A stretch of 10,268 nucleotides of DNA, taken from Gammaproteobacteria bacterium. Its GTDB lineage: Bacteria; Pseudomonadota; Gammaproteobacteria; GCA-001735895. Each line of letters starts with the position of its first letter. The stretch's first letter is position 1. Of the stretch, positions 1 through 6,462 are shown one piece after another. The position numbers and the translations under genes are program-made. The notes beneath the pieces are model-generated. The model was not told the origin of the DNA. It saw only the letters and a list, made by a program, of their open reading frames with translations, and ran no database searches. Location: contig QIJI01000436.1 of NCBI GenBank assembly GCA_003231795.1, forward strand, positions 1 through 10,268. Reading direction: 5' to 3'.

Positions 1-1088
1 GGTTTGACATAGTAGCCACTGGCTAAATGATCGGGTCGTCCGATACCACCGGTTACCAGTTGCGCCCCTTCGTCAATTCCTTCCTGGATCAGTCCCTGGA
101 TCTTGTCAAACTGAACTTTATTAACCACGGGCCCAATATGATTGCCGCTGTTGGCCGGATCGTCTACGCCGATGCTTTCAGCAGCTGCTTTGGCGGCTGC
201 AATCGCAATATCCATACTCGCGTTTGGCACCAGCATGCGCGAGGGTGCGTTACAGGACTGCCCGCTATTGCCCATCATGTAATACACCCCGTGACTCACT
301 GCCTGAGCGATATCGGCATCATCGAGAATGACATTGGCCGATTTTCCACCGAGCTCCTGCCCGACCCGCTTGACCGTATCCGCAGAAGCCTTCGCAACCG
401 CTATTCCGCCCCGAGTCGAACCGGTAAACGACATCATATCGATGTCCCGATGTGTCGACATGGCCTCTCCGACTACCGGCCCATATCCATTGACCAGGTT
501 GAACACTCCCGCAGGGGTGCCCGCAGCATCGAGTACTTCGGCAAAAATCATTGAATCGAGCGGAGACTCTTCACTCGGCTTTAAAATCATGGTGCATCCA
601 GCAGCAAGTGCCGGCATGACCTTGACCGCTACCTGATTCATCGGCCAGTTCCAGGGTGTAATCATGCCGCAGACACCGATCGGTTCATGACGCAGAATCA
701 CACCGTCTTCCACGCTTTCAAAATTAAAATTTTCCAAAGACCTGATAGCGCTTCGAATATGCGAAAGACCCAGCGCAGTCTGCGATGAACGTGACATATC
801 GATCGGAGCACCCATCTCCTCAGAAATCGCCTGTGCTATATCATCGCTGCGCTTGTGATACTCATTTTCAATTCGATTTAGTAATTCGAGCCGTTGTTCA
901 ACACTCCATTGCGAGTAGTCGTCAAATGCCGCCCGAGCTGCGGCGACCGCGCGATCAATATCTTTTGAACTACCGGCACTGATGCGGGTAAACGCCTGTT
1001 CGGTTGCCGGATTGATGACATCGATGGTGGCAGCCTCCAGTGGCTCGACCCACTCGCCGCCGATGTAGAATTTGAGATGATTTGACAT
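1..1088 (-). CDS. Aldehyde dehydrogenase family protein, NAD(P)+-dependent (C-terminus beyond the left edge)
   Basis: Oxidises an aldehyde to the carboxylic acid with NAD(P)+ in the cytoplasm; the substrate cannot be told. Translating the reverse strand from the ATG at 1088-1086 gives 362 complete codons without a stop, running off the window, against about 470-500 residues for the family. Visible landmarks in order: N-terminal FYIGGEWVEP; the cofactor/oxyanion motif TPWNWP with Asn147; the NAD-binding Lys170 in ILKPSEE; the FTGSTRGG loop near 221-228; the general base Glu245 in QELGGKSAN; and the catalytic Cys279 in NSGQSCNAPSRM. The start is supported by an AGGAG six bases upstream. It is divergent from the permease-MBL-aminotransferase run, so it may oxidise an aldehyde produced by that run (inference). 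The catalytic set is complete and I see no frameshift. Family assignment is very sure, substrate unknown. Confidence 0.95.
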   Translation of the reverse strand, partial: MSNHLKFYIGGEWVEPLEAATIDVINPATEQAFTRISAGSSKDIDRAVAAARAAFDDYSQWSVEQRLELLNRIENEYHKRSDDIAQAISEEMGAPIDMSRSSQTALGLSHIRSAIRSLENFNFESVEDGVILRHEPIGVCGMITPWNWPMNQVAVKVMPALAAGCTMILKPSEESPLDSMIFAEVLDAAGTPAGVFNLVNGYGPVVGEAMSTHRDIDMMSFTGSTRGGIAVAKASADTVKRVGQELGGKSANVILDDADIAQAVSHGVYYMMGNSGQSCNAPSRMLVPNASMDIAIAAAKAAAESIGVDDPANSGNHIGPVVNKVQFDKIQGLIQEGIDEGAQLVTGGIGRPDHLASGYYVK

Positions 1089-1260
1089 TCGGGTCTCCTG
1101 AAAAAACGAAAGCCGCCGGATAGCGGAATGTGCCGTGAAGCATGGATCTTCGCAAGCGATTTCTTCCCACATTGGGGCAAATCCGTTTTTTCCAATTGCC
1201 GGGGAATATTTGATTTACATTACCCGGGCCCTGAGCAATCATCACATCGCCTAAAACCAG
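1089..1260. promoter_or_regulatory. Divergent intergenic region, presumed to hold two promoters
   Basis: These 172 bp separate the minus-strand aldehyde dehydrogenase from the plus-strand permease, so promoters for both directions should lie here (inference from layout). I could not pick a convincing -35/-10 pair on either strand. A short AT-rich patch at about 1206-1221 is the most promoter-like part. The 10-mer AAAACCAGTT occurs at 1253-1262 and again, inside the proposed coding region, at 1290-1299; this may be chance. Confidence 0.35.
1095..1099 (-). promoter_or_regulatory. Ribosome binding site of the aldehyde dehydrogenase gene
   Basis: On the minus strand AGGAG is followed by six bases (ACCCGA) and then the ATG at 1088. 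This spacing is normal and fixes the start codon of the aldehyde dehydrogenase. Confidence 0.75.
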
Positions 1261-2220
1261 TTGATTCGCAATGTTCAAAATCAAGCCCCAAAACCAGTTA
1301 CAAACCGGATTATTTCGTTGACCGGGCACCGTTATTTCCCATATCTCCTGATTCTGTGCACCGGCATTCTGTGGGGAGCCACGTTTTCACTGACGCTGAT
1401 TGCAACTGCCGGGGGTGCCCATCCGCTGTTTTTGTCCGCGTACCAGGTTCTGTTAACCGCAGCATTTTTTCTGGTGGTGTGCCTGATATTCAGGGTCCGG
1501 CTGTTTAATCCAAAAAATCTTGTTTATTACTCAGTGATAGCGGTAATCGGGTTAAGCGTTCCCAATCTACTCTACTACAACGCCGCTCCACATCTCTCCG
1601 CCGGAATTCTGGCGATTACGATTTCGACGGTACCTTTATTCACTTATGCCATCATGTTGATACTCGGTTTCGAAACAGTGATGCGGCGTCGCATGGCAGG
1701 AATTGCACTGGGACTGTTTGCGATCATGCTGCTGGTGATTCCCGACCAGGGGTTTAGCAGCGACGACGCCAGCTTCTGGATCCTGGTTGTCATTATTTGC
1801 GCCACGCTCTATGCCATCGAAAACGTTTATATCAGCCGTGGAATCAACCCGGATATCGACGTTCGCGAGCTTTTACTGGGGTCGAACCTGGTCGCCGTAT
1901 TTCTACAGTTCCCGGTTGCGATTTATCTCGATCTGCACGAACCCTGGAGCTGGATGATCAGCGATTCCGGGCTTGCGATGGCGGGCATGGCCCTGATCAG
2001 CGGTATCGCCTATTCGATGTTTTTTTACACCATTAAAACCTTTGGACCGGTATTTGCGAGCCAGTGTGCCTACGTGGTCACCATCAGCGGAGTATTCTGG
2101 GGTATCATCCTGTTTTCTGAACAACACACTACCTGGGTCTGGATATCGGTCGCGGTAATGATGTTCGGCTTGATACTGGTCACACCGGACGATAAAAAAG
2201 GAAATAAACAGATTTCATAA
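1261..2220 (+). CDS. EamA/DMT-family permease (first copy)
   Basis: Inner-membrane transporter of the drug/metabolite superfamily, a family that mostly exports amino acids and small metabolites and sometimes imports them; the substrate is unknown. The 319 residues match the usual 280-320 and show about ten hydrophobic segments, near 26-47, 57-77, 88-105, 112-134, 145-160, 171-190, 205-223, 236-257, 261-285 and 290-307, in the two five-helix EamA halves. The first half opens with LCTGILWGATF, and the second ends with a typical ISGVFWGIILFSE stretch. The start is uncertain. An in-frame TAA at 1252 limits the gene, no ATG or GTG precedes the first helix, and the candidates are TTG at 1261 or TTG at 1318, neither with a strong ribosome site. 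The gene heads a run with the MBL hydrolase (38 bp gap) and the class III aminotransferase, suggesting it moves a substrate or product of the aminotransferase (inference). Confidence 0.88.
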   Translation: MIRNVQNQAPKPVTNRIISLTGHRYFPYLLILCTGILWGATFSLTLIATAGGAHPLFLSAYQVLLTAAFFLVVCLIFRVRLFNPKNLVYYSVIAVIGLSVPNLLYYNAAPHLSAGILAITISTVPLFTYAIMLILGFETVMRRRMAGIALGLFAIMLLVIPDQGFSSDDASFWILVVIICATLYAIENVYISRGINPDIDVRELLLGSNLVAVFLQFPVAIYLDLHEPWSWMISDSGLAMAGMALISGIAYSMFFYTIKTFGPVFASQCAYVVTISGVFWGIILFSEQHTTWVWISVAVMMFGLILVTPDDKKGNKQIS

Positions 2221-2245
2221 CAACCCTGTCTCAGAATCATCACCT

Positions 2246-2252
2246 TAAGAGG
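2246..2252 (+). promoter_or_regulatory. Ribosome binding site of the MBL-fold hydrolase gene
   Basis: AAGAGGT lies six bases before the ATG at 2259. It is a reasonable Shine-Dalgarno match and supports that start. Confidence 0.6.
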
Positions 2253-2258
2253 TCACAA

Positions 2259-3143
2259 ATGATTATCCGTTTTTACGGCGTCAGAGGCTCGACCGCGGTT
2301 CCCGGAGCGCATACTGCCAAATATGGCGGCAACACTTCCTGCGTGCATATCGAACTCGAGAACGGCCACGACCTGGTTCTGGACGCGGGTACTGGCATTC
2401 GATGCCTGGGTCAAAAACTTGCAAAGAAACCAACCCCGGTTAGCATCCTTCTGTCACACGGGCATTGGGACCACATCCAGGGTTATCCCTTTTTCGCACC
2501 AATCTATGAACCCGGGCGTGATATTAATGTTTACATCGATGTCGAATCACAACATCAAATGCTATGCTCACTGTTCGAGCAAATGGACGGTTCGAATTTT
2601 CCAGTCAAGGCAGAAGACCTCCCCTCAAACGGCGTCTGTAAATTCAAAGGTGTTGAAAGCGAGCTTTACGAACGCGAAGGTATCAAGGTAATAAAGCGGC
2701 CTATCAATCACCCGGGCGGTGGTATCGCCTATAAAATCAATGAAAACGAAATGACCTGCGCCTACGTCACCGACAACGAACTTGACCCACCCTATGCGAT
2801 GGAAACCAATTATGACGAGTGGGTTAAATACCTGCAGGGTGTCGATGTCATGATTCACGATGCGCAATACACCGAAGACGATATGCCGCATAAACATGGC
2901 TGGGGTCATTCGCTGATTTCCCAGGTGCGACAACTCGCGACCGACGCCGAAGTAAAACTGCTGGTCATGTTTCATCACGACCCGGATCGCAGCGACTCTG
3001 AACTGGATGAAATTCAGATTGAAAACGAGAACTACCTGAAATCTCATCGCGCTCCAGCCCGCAGTGTCTGCGCCGCGGAAGGATTGAGTATTACGCTGAC
3101 CAAACCGATACTGGGTGGAGAGACCCATATCGACATTGGATAA
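2259..3143 (+). CDS. MBL-fold metallohydrolase (PhnP/Lactamase_B_2-like)
   Basis: A 294-residue soluble metallo-beta-lactamase-fold hydrolase, probably binding two metal ions and cleaving a phosphodiester or similar bond (family knowledge; the substrate is not shown). The N-terminus RFYGVRGST with KYGGNTSC and VLDAGTGI is typical of the COG1235-like group. The metal motif is SHGHWDH, giving His67, His69, Asp71 and His72. Further likely ligands are His151 in NHPGGG, Asp191 in IHDAQY and His239 or His240 in FHHDP near the C-terminus. There is no signal peptide, so it is probably cytoplasmic. The start has a good ribosome site. It sits between the permease and the class III aminotransferase, with a 20 bp gap to the latter, so it is probably co-transcribed; its role with them is not clear. 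Family assignment is sure, function is not. Confidence 0.9.
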   Translation: MIIRFYGVRGSTAVPGAHTAKYGGNTSCVHIELENGHDLVLDAGTGIRCLGQKLAKKPTPVSILLSHGHWDHIQGYPFFAPIYEPGRDINVYIDVESQHQMLCSLFEQMDGSNFPVKAEDLPSNGVCKFKGVESELYEREGIKVIKRPINHPGGGIAYKINENEMTCAYVTDNELDPPYAMETNYDEWVKYLQGVDVMIHDAQYTEDDMPHKHGWGHSLISQVRQLATDAEVKLLVMFHHDPDRSDSELDEIQIENENYLKSHRAPARSVCAAEGLSITLTKPILGGETHIDIG

Positions 3144-3163
3144 CCAGGCCAGATTAAATTCTG

Positions 3164-4462
3164 ATGCCTGAACCTGACCTGGTAACGCGCCGCAAAGCCG
3201 CGCTCGGACCCACCTATCAAAACTTTTACGACCAGCCACTGCACCTGGTACGCGGAGAAGGTTTGAAGCTGTGGGATGCCGATGGGCGCGAGTATCTCGA
3301 CTGCTATAACAACGTGGTGTCGGTGGGTCACTGTCACCCCCACGTGGTCCAGGCGCTCAGCCAGCAAGCTGCCACCTTGAACACCCATACCCGTTACCTG
3401 CACGAAAACGTCATCGAGCTGGGTGAAATGCTGATCGAAAAACTGCCTGACGAAATGGAGGTCTGCGTGTTTTCCTGCAGCGGTAGCGAGGCCAATGATC
3501 TGGCAGTTCAGATTGCCCGCCATATTACCGGGCAGCAGGGTGTCGTGGTCACCGAAGCGTCCTATCATGGGACCTCAGATTTAACCCGTCGTTTATCGAC
3601 TGATAGTTATCCACGTCAAGACCGGCCTGACTGGCTCGCGGTAGTCGAACCACCGAACCTGTATCGAGGTCCTTTTGCTCGCGACGATGCGCAAGCCGCA
3701 CAAAAATATCTCGAGCTCGCAGTGGTTGAACTCGATGCGATGGAAAAACGCGGGGTTAAACCTGCGGCCTTGATGATCGACCTGGTATGGGATTCGAACG
3801 GGCCGTTAATAGCACCGGTTGAGTATGTCCGGGGTCTGTGCGCCGAAATTCGAAGGCGCGGTGGTCTGGTCATCGTTGACGAAGTCCAGTCAGGATACTG
3901 CCGCAGCGGACAGGACTGGTGGGGCTGCAACAACTACGGCGTTACTCCAGACATCCTGACCTGTGGCAAACCCATGGGCGGGGGTCATCCTTTGGCTTTG
4001 ATGTCCACCCGTCGGGATATCGCGAACCGCTACGCTAAAACCTTCCATTATTTCAATACCTTCGGCGGCAACCCGGTATCGGCGGCTGTGGGCAAGGCGG
4101 TGATCGCAGTCATTGACAATGAAAACCTGCTACAAAATGTAGATAGCAGTGGGACTTACCTGCACTCGAAGCTGACAGAACTGGCTCAAAAACACGCACT
4201 TATTGGCGATGTACAGGGATGCGGATTGTTCTGGGGACTCGATATGGTTTCAGATCCGATCAGCAAAACACCTTTATCGAAATCGAAAATGCGCCGCCTC
4301 GGCAGCCTGATTGTCGAGCAGGGAGTCGTGACCGGTACTTCGGGACGCTACGGCCAGGTTTTGAAATTACGCCCACCGCTACCCTTTACAAAGGCCAATG
4401 CAGACACGGCGATAGCGGCAATCGATAAAGCTCTGCAACAAATGCAGGAATACCGGGCATAG
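3164..4462 (+). CDS. Class III PLP-dependent aminotransferase, AGXT2/ETNPPL-like
   Basis: A fold-type I PLP enzyme of 432 residues, the usual length for class III. Landmarks: CSGSEAND at 105-112, which binds the PLP phosphate; SYHG at 133-136, which stacks on the ring; Asp239 in VDEVQSG; Schiff-base Lys269 in TCGKPMGGGHP; Thr299 in FNTFGGNP; and Arg403 in KLRPPLPF. The run NNVVSVGHCHP followed by RYLHEN and the C-terminal KLRPP block resemble the AGXT2/ethanolamine-phosphate phospho-lyase branch. The enzyme may therefore be either a transaminase (alanine-glyoxylate or omega-amino acid) or an amino-phosphate lyase; sequence reading alone cannot decide. It is the last gene of the permease-MBL run. 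An amine-derived aldehyde product would suit the divergent aldehyde dehydrogenase (inference). The ribosome site before the ATG is weak. Confidence 0.92.
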   Translation: MPEPDLVTRRKAALGPTYQNFYDQPLHLVRGEGLKLWDADGREYLDCYNNVVSVGHCHPHVVQALSQQAATLNTHTRYLHENVIELGEMLIEKLPDEMEVCVFSCSGSEANDLAVQIARHITGQQGVVVTEASYHGTSDLTRRLSTDSYPRQDRPDWLAVVEPPNLYRGPFARDDAQAAQKYLELAVVELDAMEKRGVKPAALMIDLVWDSNGPLIAPVEYVRGLCAEIRRRGGLVIVDEVQSGYCRSGQDWWGCNNYGVTPDILTCGKPMGGGHPLALMSTRRDIANRYAKTFHYFNTFGGNPVSAAVGKAVIAVIDNENLLQNVDSSGTYLHSKLTELAQKHALIGDVQGCGLFWGLDMVSDPISKTPLSKSKMRRLGSLIVEQGVVTGTSGRYGQVLKLRPPLPFTKANADTAIAAIDKALQQMQEYRA

Positions 4463-4540
4463 CTCGCGGAGTCACTCCAATGAGACCGCTGGACACGCGT
4501 CATTATTATGCAGGGCTATTCCTGTTTAGTAGTCGAACCA

Positions 4541-5476
4541 CTAATGTCCGATGCGAGTTATCAATTGGCTGAGTGCCTTTATATGTTCGGGTCGAGTGCC
4601 ACAACAGCCGCCCACAATCTGGACCCCCTGATTTTCAATCCAGTGCTGGATTTCAACGGCGTAATCATCTGGAGAACTGGTCTCTTCATAGAGCCACTCG
4701 GGTAATACCAGGCGTCCGGTTTCGGCATAAGCCATCATCGGACCCGGCCAGTTGCTACGCAGAACCTTGAGTGCTGGGACGATGTTCTCGACCCGGGTAT
4801 GCATAATCCCGGCAGCCTGACCCCCCAGGGGACTCAGTGCTGCAACCAGATCTGAAAATTCGTGCGCCTGGGTTGCATCGTCAGTATTTTTCCAACGCAA
4901 GCTGCGTACATCGACACCGTTGTCAGCCATCATCGTGCTATAACCGACCCATACCGGCAGACCGGTGGATACTGCCGCCTTGATAACCGTGCTCGCATTT
5001 TCGATATCGCGCATCATTTCACAGATAATCAGGTCGACTCCAGCCTGCGCCAGTACTTCGGCCTGCTCCTGATAGCTCGACTCGATATGCTCACCAATGG
5101 CCACTTCACGATGACTGGTCAATGGTGGCATGCTGGACATGGAACCGGCAATCCAGACGTCCTGTTCGGCAACATCGTCGCGCGCCTGCTTTGCCAACTG
5201 CACCGATTTGAAGTTCAAATTTTTGGATTCCTGCCCAAGATTGATACTTTCGAGCACATGGCGCGCGGTCGAATAAGTATTGGCGGTAATCACATGGGCA
5301 CCGGCAAGAATATAGTCCTGGTGTACTTCGCGTACTTCATCAGGATGGGTTTTTGTGGTCAGGCCACTCCATACATTTTTGTCGAGCGCGACCCCTCGGC
5401 GGCGTATTTCGGTACTGACACCACCATCGAGAAGTAAAACTTTATTCTCATTCAGGCATTCGCTCAGGCTAGCCAT
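4541..5476 (-). CDS. Homocysteine S-methyltransferase-like protein with an altered zinc motif (first copy)
   Basis: A 311-residue TIM-barrel protein of the S-methyl_trans family, whose known members transfer a methyl group from betaine or S-methylmethionine to homocysteine through a Cys3 zinc site. Seen here: DGGVSTE (17-23), ITANTYST (63-70), ICEMM with Glu153, and the C-terminal VGGCCGTRPEHI with Cys291 and Cys292. The expected first zinc cysteine (Gly-x-Asn-Cys) is replaced by GIMHT, with His226 at or near that place, and the usual GSxGP loop reads GSMSSMPP. A paralogue with the same IMHT motif starts at 9775. It could use an altered zinc set or act on another thiol or methyl donor; the known reaction should not be assumed. 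The start at 5476 has only a weak GGA upstream. It is convergent with the class III aminotransferase and divergent from the lipoprotein. Confidence 0.88.
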   Translation of the reverse strand: MASLSECLNENKVLLLDGGVSTEIRRRGVALDKNVWSGLTTKTHPDEVREVHQDYILAGAHVITANTYSTARHVLESINLGQESKNLNFKSVQLAKQARDDVAEQDVWIAGSMSSMPPLTSHREVAIGEHIESSYQEQAEVLAQAGVDLIICEMMRDIENASTVIKAAVSTGLPVWVGYSTMMADNGVDVRSLRWKNTDDATQAHEFSDLVAALSPLGGQAAGIMHTRVENIVPALKVLRSNWPGPMMAYAETGRLVLPEWLYEETSSPDDYAVEIQHWIENQGVQIVGGCCGTRPEHIKALSQLITRIGH

Positions 5477-5592
5477 TGGCGATCCGGTTTCGGCAGTTGA
5501 ACTGGCGTCAGTGTAGCAGAGATGCTGCGGGAATCACTCGACAAAACAGTCTCAGTTGAGCTACCTTTAGGTTCGACATTTCTGGATCCAAG
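5477..5592. promoter_or_regulatory. Divergent intergenic region, presumed promoters
   Basis: These 116 bp lie between the minus-strand methyltransferase-like gene and the plus-strand lipoprotein run, so two outward promoters are expected from layout. I see no clear -35/-10 pair or operator palindrome. Neither flanking gene has a strong Shine-Dalgarno site. Confidence 0.3.
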
Positions 5593-6432
5593 ATGCTTTC
5601 TGATTTTCAACGCAAAGTTCGGCTCTGCCTCGCAATCGCGATGCTACTGGTGTTATCGTCCTGCGCTATCACTGCACCTTCGCTCGAACTACCGCCCGCG
5701 GTAGAAAGTCGCCGGCTGAATCAACTCGATCAATCTATTCAGGCACTCGGCACCGATATTAATCCGGCCGAATCAAAGCGAGCCGCAAACATCGCTATCC
5801 AGTACTCCAGAACGCTGGCACAGGAATACGATTTGATTGGATCACCATTATTTCACAACCTGATGGTGCAAATTGGTCTCAGGAAACGGGGTTTATGCAT
5901 CGACTGGACTACCGACCTGATGGCCCGACTGCGACAGGAAAATTTTCGCAGCCTCGAATTGCACCGTGCCATCGCAAACTATGAAACCCTGTTTCAATTC
6001 GAACACAGCAGCGTGATTGTCAGTGCCCGTGGTTCCAGTATCGAACAGGGCCTGGTACTGGATCCGTGGCGAAATTCAGGACAACTATTCTGGGCCCCGA
6101 CCCTGCTGGACAAAGGTTATCGCTGGAAACCGCGAGCCGAGGTCCTCAAATTAAAACGCATCAATCAGGCCGCCGCCGAAAAAAAAACGCGGCCTGGAAC
6201 GTTAGCTCATGAAACGTTAGCTCGTGGAAGCTTAGCCCACAAACGCAACAAACCCCCGCCATCAGATCATGTCGTATCGAATCGGAATTATCAGCGATGT
6301 TCACTCGAGCCCTGTTCCGTTTTCAATCATCGCTGCATGATTTTGTCGTTTCCGCAACTCGAGGTTGAAACCTATGCCCTCGAAGACCAGGAAATCGTCC
6401 GCTGCTGGCGCTTTTCCATGCTACGATCCTGA
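5593..6432 (+). CDS. Lipoprotein with a transglutaminase-like Cys-His-Asp triad and an anomalous C-terminal tail
   Basis: A probable membrane-anchored lipoprotein of unknown function. Residues 1-24 form a type II signal peptide: basic n-region (QRKVR), hydrophobic core and lipobox LSSC with Cys24. The body, to about residue 190, carries Cys102 in RGLCIDWTTDL, His138 in FEHSSVIV and Asp157 in GLVLDPWRNSG. This order and context fit papain-fold transglutaminase-like or NlpC-like proteins, and I recall similar uncharacterised proteobacterial proteins with LDPWRNSG-type motifs. From about residue 196 the protein is odd: a lysine pair encoded by a nine-A run, then GTLAH-ETLAR-GSLAH from three 15-bp repeats, then a stretch overlapping another reading frame, and a tail (about 242-279) resembling the end of a metallophosphoesterase. 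The natural protein probably ended near residue 200-205 (inference). It leads the run with the decarboxylase, 30 bp downstream. Confidence 0.75.
   Translation: MLSDFQRKVRLCLAIAMLLVLSSCAITAPSLELPPAVESRRLNQLDQSIQALGTDINPAESKRAANIAIQYSRTLAQEYDLIGSPLFHNLMVQIGLRKRGLCIDWTTDLMARLRQENFRSLELHRAIANYETLFQFEHSSVIVSARGSSIEQGLVLDPWRNSGQLFWAPTLLDKGYRWKPRAEVLKLKRINQAAAEKKTRPGTLAHETLARGSLAHKRNKPPPSDHVVSNRNYQRCSLEPCSVFNHRCMILSFPQLEVETYALEDQEIVRCWRFSMLRS
6179..6187 (+). repeat. Nine-A homopolymer inside the lipoprotein reading frame
   Basis: Nine consecutive A residues encode part of Glu-Lys-Lys-Thr at residues 196-199. Loss of one A would end the protein at TAG 6203-6205, and gain of one A would end it at TGA 6210-6212; only the present length reads on to 6432. 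Such runs are prone to replication or transcription slippage and to sequencing error. Confidence 0.7.
6196..6240 (+). repeat. Three imperfect 15-bp tandem repeats
   Basis: The units GGAACGTTAGCTCAT (6196-6210), GAAACGTTAGCTCGT (6211-6225) and GGAAGCTTAGCCCAC (6226-6240) are head to tail. The first two differ at two positions; the third is more diverged. They keep the lipoprotein frame and encode GTLAH, ETLAR and GSLAH. They fall between the conserved lipoprotein body and the metallophosphoesterase remnant. Confidence 0.85.
6269..6432 (+). pseudogene. Remnant of a metallophosphoesterase gene with a large internal deletion
   Basis: An ATG at 6269 opens a frame, one base off the lipoprotein frame, that reads MSYRIGIISDVHSSP, the start of a calcineurin-like metallophosphoesterase including the first metal motif Asp-x-His (SDVH). 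It ends at TGA 6338-6340 after 23 codons. From about 6316 the lipoprotein frame reads SVFNHRCMILSFPQLEVET and YALEDQEIV, which resembles the C-terminal strands of the same enzyme family, normally following NPGS. The central part, including the GNH and GHTH metal motifs, is absent. The simplest reading is a deletion of several hundred bases joining near 6309-6318, with loss of frame. The N-terminal half of this call is fairly clear; the C-terminal half rests on my memory of the family. No phosphoesterase activity can remain. The decarboxylase begins 30 bp after it. Confidence 0.5.
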
Positions 6433-6462
6433 TCATTTGATGGTGCACAACAGCAGCGATTC

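Noticed and set aside
27..554. Plus-strand reading frame of 175 codons at the left edge
   Set aside because: It is the complement of the aldehyde dehydrogenase gene, whose motifs are all on the minus strand.
1253..1299. Direct repeat AAAACCAGTT as a regulator binding site
   Set aside because: Two 10-bp copies, the second inside the likely coding region and without dyad symmetry; chance is a sufficient explanation.
2625..3239. Minus-strand reading frame of 204 codons opposite the MBL hydrolase
   Set aside because: No domain, no supported start, and it crosses the boundary of two well-supported plus-strand genes.
4463..4540. Possible bidirectional terminator between the convergent genes (GGAGTCACTCC at 4469-4479, TTAGT/ACTAA near 4526-4544)
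   Set aside because: The stems are only about five base pairs, one has a one-base loop, and no T run follows on either strand.
4862..5437. Long plus-strand reading frame of 191 codons opposite the first methyltransferase-like gene
   Set aside because: It is an antisense shadow: the minus-strand frame has clear family motifs throughout, and the opposite protein has no recognisable domain.
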